DNA of 11,292 nt from NCBI GenBank assembly GCA_022573935.1, contig JACZTE010000012.1, positions 1-11,292 on the forward strand, read 5' to 3'. The position numbers and the translations under genes are program-made. The notes beneath the pieces are model-generated. The model was not told the DNA's origin. It searched no databases and saw only the letters and a program-made list of their open reading frames with translations. This stretch comes from Chloroflexota bacterium (lineage in GTDB: Bacteria > Chloroflexota > Dehalococcoidia > DSTF01 > RBG-16-68-14). This document shows positions 1 to 5,474 of this stretch, in pieces; position 1 is the first letter of the stretch, and each line of letters opens with the position of its first letter.

Positions 1-558
1 GGCGAGTACCTCGACCTCTCCATCCAGGACGTGGTCGCCACGAACCTGGAGCACCGCAGCCCGGCGCTCAACCTCGGCCTGGTGGCGAACCGCGCCGGGC
101 TCAGCGTCTCGGCGACCTATGGCGTCTACCCCTGCGCGGACGGCTGGGTTTACGTCACCGCCTTCGCGCCTGCCTTATGGGAACGGCTGAAGAAGATCGC
201 TCCGCTCAGCGAGCTGAACGAGGATCGCTTCTCCACGCAGGAGGGCCGCCTGGAGCACAACGACGAGCTGCAGGCGATCCTCACCGGCTGGACGCTGAGC
301 AAGACGAGCGAGGAGATGCGGGAGCTCGCGCTGCGAGGCGACCCCGTCACCGTGGCCGAGACGCCCGCCAGCCTGCTGGACTCGGACCAGTGGCGCGGGC
401 GACAGGTCGCCCATCAGATCGACCACCCCGTCGCGGGCGAGATCTCCGTCCTCGGCCGCCCCTGGCTCGACCCTGACGCCGAGCCGCCGGCCCCCGCCCC
501 GCTCCTGGGAGAAGCGAACGAGGAGCTTCTCGCCCCGCTATCGGAGGCGGGCGGCTGA
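1..558 (+). CDS. CaiB/BaiF family III CoA-transferase, C-terminal part (5' cut by window edge)
   Basis: The reading frame is open from base 1, so only the last 185 residues are visible; the ATG at 31 is internal. Family III CoA-transferases move CoA from an acyl-CoA donor to a carboxylic acid acceptor in the cytoplasm. The visible part starts in the conserved strand before the interlocked C-terminal region (EYLDLSIQDVV, matching the family's vDvSm-da pattern). It continues through the small domain (GVYPCADGWVYVTAFAP, then ERLKKIAPL) and ends with the typical tail (PASLLDSDQW...IDHPVAGEISVLGRPW). The catalytic Asp region lies upstream of the window. The stop TGA overlaps the ATG of the next CoA-transferase gene by one base (TGATG), so the two are translationally coupled and probably form a heteromer, as BbsE/BbsF do. 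Substrate unknown. Confidence 0.9.
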   Translation, partial: GEYLDLSIQDVVATNLEHRSPALNLGLVANRAGLSVSATYGVYPCADGWVYVTAFAPALWERLKKIAPLSELNEDRFSTQEGRLEHNDELQAILTGWTLSKTSEEMRELALRGDPVTVAETPASLLDSDQWRGRQVAHQIDHPVAGEISVLGRPWLDPDAEPPAPAPLLGEANEELLAPLSEAGG

Positions 559-1841
559 TGGACTGGCGGTCGGGGCGGCTGCCCCTTGCGGGACTGCGAG
601 TCGTCGACTGGTCGATCTACTGGGCAGGCCCTTTCCTCGGCCTGATGCTGCATGACCTCGGCGCGGAGGTGATCAAGGTCGAATCGCCGTCCAACTGGGA
701 CGCCGTGCGCACCGTCATCGACGTCAACAGGTACGCCGGCGGCCGCGCGAGGCCGATGACGCCGCAGGAGAGGTCGAACGTGAGCCAGCACTTCAACGAG
801 TGGAACCGGGGAAAGCTTGGGCTGGCCATCGAGCTGGCAGACCCGCGGGGACGCCAGATCCTGCTCGACCTGGTAGCCACGTCTCACATCTTCATCGAGA
901 ACCACCGCCCGGGCGCCAAGGAGAAGCTCAAGATCGGGTATCGAGATCTCGTCTCAGCAAAACCGGACATCATCTACGCCTCCATCTCCGGCTACGGCCA
1001 AACGCCCCCTGAGCGCGACGCCATGGCGCTCGGCGCGCCCGTGGAGCTGCCGAGCGCGCTCTTCTCCCAGAACGGTTATCTGGGCGATGCCACGCCGGCA
1101 AAGACCGGCTTCAGCTATGGCGACCCAGTAGGCGCGCTGGCCGCCCTCTCCGCCGTGCTGCTGGCGGTCCGAACATGGCGGCGAACCGGAGACGGCTGCT
1201 ACCTGGACGTCTCGATGCGCGATGCGCTCTCCTTCGGCATCGGGTCGGTGTTCACGGACTGGTCGATGAACCACACCGAGCGTCCGCATCGTGGCAACCG
1301 GCACTCCGTCTACGCTCCGCAGGGCGTCTACCGAGCGTCTGGTGATGACGAGTGGGTGGCGATCAGCGTCCGCGACGACCGCGACTGGGAAGCGCTCGGC
1401 GCGGTTCTCGACGAGCCATCGTGGCATGGAAACGCCGAACTGGCTCGCGTCGATGGCCGGCGTCGCCGTCACGACGAGATCGACGCGAAGATCGAGGCGT
1501 GGACGTCGCAACGCTCCGCCCGCGATGCCGAAGCCCTGCTCCAGGCAGCGGGCGTGCCGGCCGGCGCCGTCGTCGACTACCAGCAGCTAGGGTCGGACCC
1601 GCAGCTAAACGCTCGCGGAGCGTTCCGAGAGGTGATGCATCCGGCCTTCGGGCGGGAGGTGCGCGCCACGTCGCAGTGGAGCCGCGGCGACTCGCCACAA
1701 CCGATCGATCTGCCGGCGCCGTGCTTCGGTCAGCACAACGAGGCCATCCTCACTGGGATGCTGGGAATGACGCCCGCCGCCGTGGCGGAGCTCGAACGGG
1801 AGGGCATCATCTCCGATCAGATCAGAGCGGCCGCCGACTAG
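558..1841 (+). CDS. CaiB/BaiF family III CoA-transferase, complete, second of a tandem pair
   Basis: 427 aa, a usual length for the family. It starts at the ATG inside the TGATG overlap with the preceding paralogue; GGAGG at 543-547 lies 10 bases upstream. The N-terminal Rossmann part is clear (LAGLRVVDWSIYWAGPFLG, then DLGAEVIKVE), followed by NRGK (83-86) and ENHRPGAKEKLKIGY (114-128). At SISGYGQTPPERDAMALGAP (142-161) the family normally has a catalytic Asp a few residues after GP. By my alignment that position is Gly159, with Glu163 four residues on. This resembles the family III subgroup with a yGP-xEA-sG pattern in place of the gyD motif, so the catalytic carboxylate, if any, must come from elsewhere, possibly from the partner subunit. 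Its TAG lies in a CTAG (1838-1841) that also holds the livM stop on the other strand. Likely role: activating an imported acid as CoA thioester. Confidence 0.92.
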   Translation: MDWRSGRLPLAGLRVVDWSIYWAGPFLGLMLHDLGAEVIKVESPSNWDAVRTVIDVNRYAGGRARPMTPQERSNVSQHFNEWNRGKLGLAIELADPRGRQILLDLVATSHIFIENHRPGAKEKLKIGYRDLVSAKPDIIYASISGYGQTPPERDAMALGAPVELPSALFSQNGYLGDATPAKTGFSYGDPVGALAALSAVLLAVRTWRRTGDGCYLDVSMRDALSFGIGSVFTDWSMNHTERPHRGNRHSVYAPQGVYRASGDDEWVAISVRDDRDWEALGAVLDEPSWHGNAELARVDGRRRRHDEIDAKIEAWTSQRSARDAEALLQAAGVPAGAVVDYQQLGSDPQLNARGAFREVMHPAFGREVRATSQWSRGDSPQPIDLPAPCFGQHNEAILTGMLGMTPAAVAELEREGIISDQIRAAAD

Positions 1842-2905
1842 CCCTGACGGGCTCCTCGATACCGGTGGAGCATGCCGGCGAGCGCGCGGTAGCGCAACTG
1901 CACCTGCCCGGCCATGCCGTTCGGCGAGAACAGCACGCCCAGGATGAGCATCAGCCCGAAGATGATCTGAATCCGCGTGGTGCTAAGCACATCGCCGAAC
2001 GCGCCGTTGATCAGCTCCGGGCCGAACACCACCACAACGGCGCCGATCGTCGGCCCGAGCGAACTAAATCGCCCGCCAATCAGGATCATGAGGAGGAACT
2101 GGATAGTAAAGAACGCCGTGAACTGACTGAGCGGACCGGGGTCGATATGCTGCTGGCGGTACAGAAGAAACACACCGGCGATACCGGCAAAGAAGCCGCT
2201 TATGGCGAGCGCTGTGAGTTTGTAGATGTAGACGTTGATCCCTAGCGACCTAGCGAGCTGCTCGTTCTCGCGTATCGCGACGAACGTCCTACCCAAGAAA
2301 GACTGGCGGATGAGCCAAACGGCAACCAGGCTGAGGTAGGCGAAGGCCAGCGTCATGTAGTAGAAGCTGTTCAATAGATCGAAGTTATCGAACTCGACCA
2401 ACGCGATCGAGTGCTTGGCCACCGGGATCGTGATGCCGAGGCTACCGCCGGTGAGATCGGTCCAGTTGTTCGCCACCAGCAGCATCAGCTCGGCGAAGGC
2501 AAAGGTCATGATGGCAAAGCTGAAGCCGGCCGTGCGGAAGGCGGGTATGCCGATGGCTACCGCGGCCAGGGCGGCGCAGAGACCTGCGACCGGTAGAATC
2601 GCCTCGGTCGGCCAGTCCCAGTGGACGGTAAGGAGAGCAGCGGTGTATGCGCCCACGCCCCACACGGCCGTGTGCGCCAGCGAGAGCTGGCCGGTATGGC
2701 TGAAGATGATGTGGAGGCCGTTGGCTACGATCACGTAGATCGCGGCAAGAATAGCCAGGCTGAGCAAGCGCGACGACGGAAGCAACGCCGGAGCGAGAAG
2801 CGGCAACGCGAGCAGGAGCGCCAGCGGCAAGCGGATCGTCAGCAGATCGCCCAGTGAGTACCGCGTCGTCATGGCGTTGCTTAGCCTTGCAGCCGAACCT
2901 GACAT
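1838..2905 (-). CDS. livM: Branched-chain amino acid-type ABC transporter permease, LivM family
   Basis: 355 aa, highly hydrophobic, with about ten predicted membrane segments. Together with LivH it forms the inner-membrane channel of a HAAT-family importer (amino acids, urea, amides, or aromatic and dicarboxylic acids). Family marks: GLHIIFSHTGQLSLAHTAVW near residue 65, GIPAFRTAGFSFAIMTFAFAE in the middle, the ATPase-contact loop around IRENEQLARSLGINVYIYKL followed by SGFFAGIAGVFLLY, and a late ILIGGRFSSLGPTIGAVVV segment ending in LFSPNGMAG. No ATP-binding domain is fused at the C-terminus. The ATG at 2905 is 9 bases after the livH stop but has no good Shine-Dalgarno; the ATG at 2872 (MTTRYSLGD) is an alternative start. 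Cotranscribed with livH. No livG/livF follows: the next gene converges and shares the CTAG at the stop. Confidence 0.93.
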   Translation of the reverse strand: MSGSAARLSNAMTTRYSLGDLLTIRLPLALLLALPLLAPALLPSSRLLSLAILAAIYVIVANGLHIIFSHTGQLSLAHTAVWGVGAYTAALLTVHWDWPTEAILPVAGLCAALAAVAIGIPAFRTAGFSFAIMTFAFAELMLLVANNWTDLTGGSLGITIPVAKHSIALVEFDNFDLLNSFYYMTLAFAYLSLVAVWLIRQSFLGRTFVAIRENEQLARSLGINVYIYKLTALAISGFFAGIAGVFLLYRQQHIDPGPLSQFTAFFTIQFLLMILIGGRFSSLGPTIGAVVVVFGPELINGAFGDVLSTTRIQIIFGLMLILGVLFSPNGMAGQVQLRYRALAGMLHRYRGARQG

Positions 2906-2914
2906 CGTGGCTGG

Positions 2915-3802
2915 CTACTGCAGCGTTTCCTGAAGACGGCCCTTGGCCGGAAAGAGGCCGCGCGGTCTCACCAGCAGAATGAGGATGAGCAGGGCGAAGG
3001 TGTAGCCATCGCGCCATTCCGCGGCGAAATAGCCCGCGCCCATGGTCTCTATCGTCCCGACGAGCAGAGCAGCGATCACTGCTCCTTCGACGTTGCCCAA
3101 CCCGCCGACCAGCGCGACGGCGAAGCCCTTCAGCAGAAACTGCGCCCCGACATAGGGATCGATCGTGAAGATCGAGGCGAGCAGCGCCCCAGCCACAGCC
3201 GCAAGCATTCCACCCAAGACGAACGTGCCCGTGATGATCCGGTCGACGGGGATACCCATCAGGGCCGCGGCCTCGCGATCCTCCGCGCAGGCCCGTATCG
3301 CCCGGCCGAACTTGGTGTAGCGAAGGGCGACGAAGAGAGCAACGATGATCCCAACGGCCACCCAGATGACGAACCAACTCTGGAAGGGCATGCGAACACC
3401 GCCGACATCCCACACGCCATCGAAGGGCGGCTGGATAGACCTCGCCTCGGTCCCCCAAAGCTCAATGACCAGGTTCTGGAGGACGAGGATGAGCCCTAAC
3501 GACACGATGAACCCGTTGATCGGTTGCTGTATGGTGAAGCGGAAGGCCGCCCGCTCCATGATCAGCGCAGCTCCTCCGACAGCAAGGACGGCCAGCGGTA
3601 CCGCAAGCACGTAGGCAAGGCTGTTGTCCCAGAGGAAGAAGGCGAGGAACGCGCCCAGCGTGAGCAGCTCCCCAATGGAGAACTTGACGATGCCGGTGAG
3701 GCCGAAGATCACGGTGATGCCCAGCGCCACCAGCGCGTATACGCCGCTGATCATGAGTGCGTTGAACAGCTGCTGAAAGAAGTCCGCAAGCTCTTGAGAC
3801 AT
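2915..3802 (-). CDS. livH: Branched-chain amino acid-type ABC transporter permease, LivH family
   Basis: 295 aa from the ATG at 3802, which has GGAGA (3811-3815) eight bases upstream. The frame stays open to a TTG at 3847, but that 15-residue extension has no ribosome binding site and the family starts near FFQQLFNALMISGVYALVAL. Integral membrane permease pairing with LivM. Marks: GITVIFGLTGIVKFSIGELLTLGA near the N-terminus (family: N-F-A-H-G, here K-F-S-I-G), the cytoplasmic coupling loop IRACAEDREAAALMGIPVDR, then GALLASIFTIDPYVG, GGLGNVEGAVIAALLVG and the closing LVRPRGLFPAKGR. First gene of a two-gene minus-strand operon, divergent from the molybdenum hydroxylase operon across a 257-base promoter region. 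The shared control region suggests uptake and oxidation of one substrate, but HAAT specificity resides in the binding protein, which is not here. Confidence 0.94.
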   Translation of the reverse strand: MSQELADFFQQLFNALMISGVYALVALGITVIFGLTGIVKFSIGELLTLGAFLAFFLWDNSLAYVLAVPLAVLAVGGAALIMERAAFRFTIQQPINGFIVSLGLILVLQNLVIELWGTEARSIQPPFDGVWDVGGVRMPFQSWFVIWVAVGIIVALFVALRYTKFGRAIRACAEDREAAALMGIPVDRIITGTFVLGGMLAAVAGALLASIFTIDPYVGAQFLLKGFAVALVGGLGNVEGAVIAALLVGTIETMGAGYFAAEWRDGYTFALLILILLVRPRGLFPAKGRLQETLQ

Positions 3803-3810
3803 CGACTCGA

Positions 3811-3815
3811 TCTCC
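3811..3815 (-). promoter_or_regulatory. Ribosome binding site for livH
   Basis: On the minus strand this reads GGAGA, eight bases before the ATG at 3800-3802. It decides between that start and the longer TTG frame beginning at 3847, which lacks a comparable site. Confidence 0.65.
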
Positions 3816-3895
3816 GAAACGTCCTGCCTGAGCGCTCGGGCTACCAAGCCCCTAGCGCGCCGCTGGGGCAGGCGATCCCCCAGCCAACGCGGGCA

Positions 3896-3904
3896 ATTGT
3901 AGCA
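3896..3904 (-). promoter_or_regulatory. Candidate extended -10 promoter for livHM
   Basis: The minus strand reads TGCTACAAT, an extended -10 (TGnTAnAAT-like) in an otherwise GC-rich region. The expected -35 area 15-18 bases upstream shows only GC-rich hexamers with no match to TTGACA, which is tolerable for an extended -10 promoter. Transcription would start near 3889, leaving a leader of roughly 85-90 bases before the livH ATG. The -10 hexamer (TACAAT) is identical to that of the divergent promoter at 3944-3971. Confidence 0.45.
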
Positions 3905-3934
3905 GAGGCACGGATTCTAGGGCTATGGCAGCAC

Positions 3935-3943
3935 GCAGTCTGC
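3935..3943. promoter_or_regulatory. Small inverted repeat next to the -35 box, possible operator
   Basis: GCAG-T-CTGC is a perfect 4+1+4 palindrome directly abutting the TTGACC -35 box at 3944 and lying between the two divergent promoters. Its place suits a regulator site controlling both operons, but it is short enough to arise by chance and no regulator gene is in the window. Confidence 0.18.
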
Positions 3944-3971
3944 TTGACCCCTGCCGCGTCCCACGTACAAT
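3944..3971 (+). promoter_or_regulatory. Near-consensus sigma-70-type promoter for the molybdenum hydroxylase operon
   Basis: TTGACC at 3944-3949 and TACAAT at 3966-3971 are separated by 16 bases; each hexamer matches the housekeeping consensus at five of six positions. Such AT-containing boxes stand out in this GC-rich sequence. Transcription would start near 3978, giving a leader of about 80 bases before the ATG at 4060. The upstream in-frame ATG at 3925 precedes this promoter, which argues against a longer FAD-subunit protein. Confidence 0.65.
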
Positions 3972-4047
3972 GGAGTGGCTGCTCCTCGACCGGAGCCAAC
4001 CGGCCACCGCTCGAGTGCGAGCAACACGATTCAGCCTGATAGTCCGC

Positions 4048-4052
4048 AAAGG
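4048..4052 (+). promoter_or_regulatory. Ribosome binding site for the FAD subunit gene
   Basis: AAAGG followed by seven bases and the ATG at 4060. It supports 4060 as the start rather than the upstream in-frame ATG at 3925. Confidence 0.55.
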
Positions 4053-4059
4053 TTCCCAG

Positions 4060-4938
4060 ATGAAACCGCCATCGTTCGACTACTATGACCCCACGACCGT
4101 GCAAGAGGCGGTCTCCTTGCTCGTCGAGCACGAGGGTGAGGCTAAGATCCTGGCCGGCGGCCAGAGCTTGATGCCGCTCCTGAACATGCGGCTGGCCCGC
4201 CCTGGGGTAGTCATCGACGTAAACAGAGTGGCCGATCTGGACTACATCCGGGAAGACCACGGCGGGCTGATCATCGGCGCCATGACCAGGCAACGAGCGC
4301 TTGAACGCTCGGAGCTCGTCCAGCGCCTCCAGCCGCTGCTTCATGCGGCCACGCTCTGTATCGCCCACCCGCAGATTCGTAATCGCGGCACCTTCGGCGG
4401 CTCGCTGGCGCACGCCGATCCCGCCGCCGAATACCCGGCCGTCGCCGTCGCGCTGGACGCCGAGCTGCGCGCTGTCGGGCCGAACGGCGTTCGCACCATC
4501 AAGGCAGGCGACTTCTTTACGACCTACCTGACGACCGCGCTAGAGCCCACGGAGCTCCTCACCGAGGTGCGCCTGCCCGCCCAGCCGGAGCGCACCGGAT
4601 GGGCGTTCCTAGAGATCTCGCGCCGGCACGGCGATTTCGCCCTGGCCGGTGTAGCGGTCACGCTGACGCTCGATGCCGCCGACAAGTGCTCGGCGGCTCG
4701 CATCGTGCTCTTCGGCGTTGCGCCGACGCCGGTCCGGGCGCGCGAGGCGGAGCAGCTGCTCATCGGCGAATCGCCCGGCGAGCAGCTCTTCGAGCAGGCG
4801 GGACAGCAGGCGAGCGCGGCGATCGACGAACCGCTGTCGGACGTGCACGCCCCGGCGCAATATCGCAGGCATGTCGCCCAGGTGCTCACTCGGCGAGCGC
4901 TTGCGGAGGCCGCGCGTCGAGCCGGAGCGGCGGACTGA
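4060..4938 (+). CDS. Molybdenum hydroxylase FAD-binding (medium, CoxM-type) subunit
   Basis: 292 aa, close to the usual 280-300 for CoxM-type subunits. It holds FAD and passes electrons from the iron-sulfur subunit to a quinone or other acceptor. Both FAD-binding loops are present: ILAGGQSLMPLLNMR (30-44) and IRNRGTFGGSLAHADPAAEYP (106-126), the latter being the family's GT-GGS-HADP signature. The second half is the CO-dehydrogenase flavoprotein C-terminal domain. The start at 4060 fits the family N-terminus (KPPSFDYYDPTTVQEAVSLL) and has AAAGG in front; the frame extends upstream to 3925 but that part crosses the promoter. It has only two or three Cys and no Cys-rich insertion, so it is unlike the beta subunit of 4-hydroxybenzoyl-CoA reductase, which carries a [4Fe-4S] loop. 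First gene of an M-S-L operon; its TGA overlaps the next ATG (TGATG). Confidence 0.93.
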   Translation: MKPPSFDYYDPTTVQEAVSLLVEHEGEAKILAGGQSLMPLLNMRLARPGVVIDVNRVADLDYIREDHGGLIIGAMTRQRALERSELVQRLQPLLHAATLCIAHPQIRNRGTFGGSLAHADPAAEYPAVAVALDAELRAVGPNGVRTIKAGDFFTTYLTTALEPTELLTEVRLPAQPERTGWAFLEISRRHGDFALAGVAVTLTLDAADKCSAARIVLFGVAPTPVRAREAEQLLIGESPGEQLFEQAGQQASAAIDEPLSDVHAPAQYRRHVAQVLTRRALAEAARRAGAAD

Positions 4939-5474
4939 TGGCCACGGCATCGCATCGACAGGTTCGCCTCACCGTCAACGGCACGCGCTACGAAGCATCG
5001 GTCGAGCCGCGCATGACGCTGGTGGACATGCTGCGCGGAGAGCTCGGCCTCACGGGTACCCACGTCGGCTGCGAGCACGGCGTATGCGGAGCTTGCACCA
5101 TCCTGCTGGAAGGACAGGCCGTTCGCTCCTGCATCATGCTGGCGGTGCAGGCCGATGGAGCAACCTTGATGACGGTCGAAGGGCTGAGTCCGGAGGGGCA
5201 TCTGCACCCGATCCAAGAGGCGTTCATGGAGAAGCACGGGCTACAGTGCGGCTTCTGCACACCTGGCTTTCTGATGTCCGTCTACGAGCTGTTGCAACAC
5301 ACGCCAAGCCCGAGCGACGACGAGATCCGCGACGCCCTCGGTGGCGAGATCTGCCGCTGCACCGGTTATCAGGCGATCTTGGAATCGGTGCGGCTGGCCG
5401 CGACCAAGCTGCGCGGCAAGACCGAACCCACGGCGTCCGGTCAGGAAGGGGAAGATGTCAGTCGAGTTCCCTAG
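4938..5474 (+). CDS. Molybdenum hydroxylase [2Fe-2S] (small, CoxS-type) subunit
   Basis: 178 aa, starting at the ATG in the TGATG overlap with the FAD subunit gene. It carries electrons from the Mo site to FAD through two [2Fe-2S] clusters. The N-terminal plant-ferredoxin-like domain has the first cluster ligands Cys45, Cys50, Cys53 and Cys65 (GCEHGVCGACTILLEG). The C-terminal four-helix domain has Cys104, Cys107, Cys139 and Cys141 (QCGFCTPGF and EICRCTGY) for the cluster near the molybdopterin. All eight ligands and the conserved Gln103 are present, so it should be functional. The last 20 bases overlap the start of the large subunit gene. The tail after about residue 160 (KTEPTASGQEGED...) is slightly long and polar compared with relatives, partly because of that overlap. 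Confidence 0.95.
   Translation: MATASHRQVRLTVNGTRYEASVEPRMTLVDMLRGELGLTGTHVGCEHGVCGACTILLEGQAVRSCIMLAVQADGATLMTVEGLSPEGHLHPIQEAFMEKHGLQCGFCTPGFLMSVYELLQHTPSPSDDEIRDALGGEICRCTGYQAILESVRLAATKLRGKTEPTASGQEGEDVSRVP
5443..5451 (+). promoter_or_regulatory. Ribosome binding site for the large subunit gene
   Basis: AGGAAGGGG inside the end of the small-subunit gene, with the AGGA core eight bases before the ATG at 5455. It supports this start over the earlier in-frame start at 5341. Confidence 0.65.

Noticed and set aside
1840..1853. Five-base-pair hairpin AGCCC-TGAC-GGGCT right after the shared stop, possible bidirectional terminator
   Set aside because: The stem is very short and no T-tract follows on either strand; such palindromes are common in GC-rich DNA.
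3925..4059. Upstream in-frame extension of the FAD subunit gene (ATG at 3925)
   Set aside because: It would run through the -35/-10 promoter boxes, does not resemble the family N-terminus, and the ATG at 4060 has a suitable AAAGG in front.
5341..5454. Upstream extension of the large subunit gene to 5341
   Set aside because: It lies in the coding sequence of the small subunit's Cys-containing C-terminus, while the ATG at 5455 has a strong ribosome binding site and the family N-terminus.
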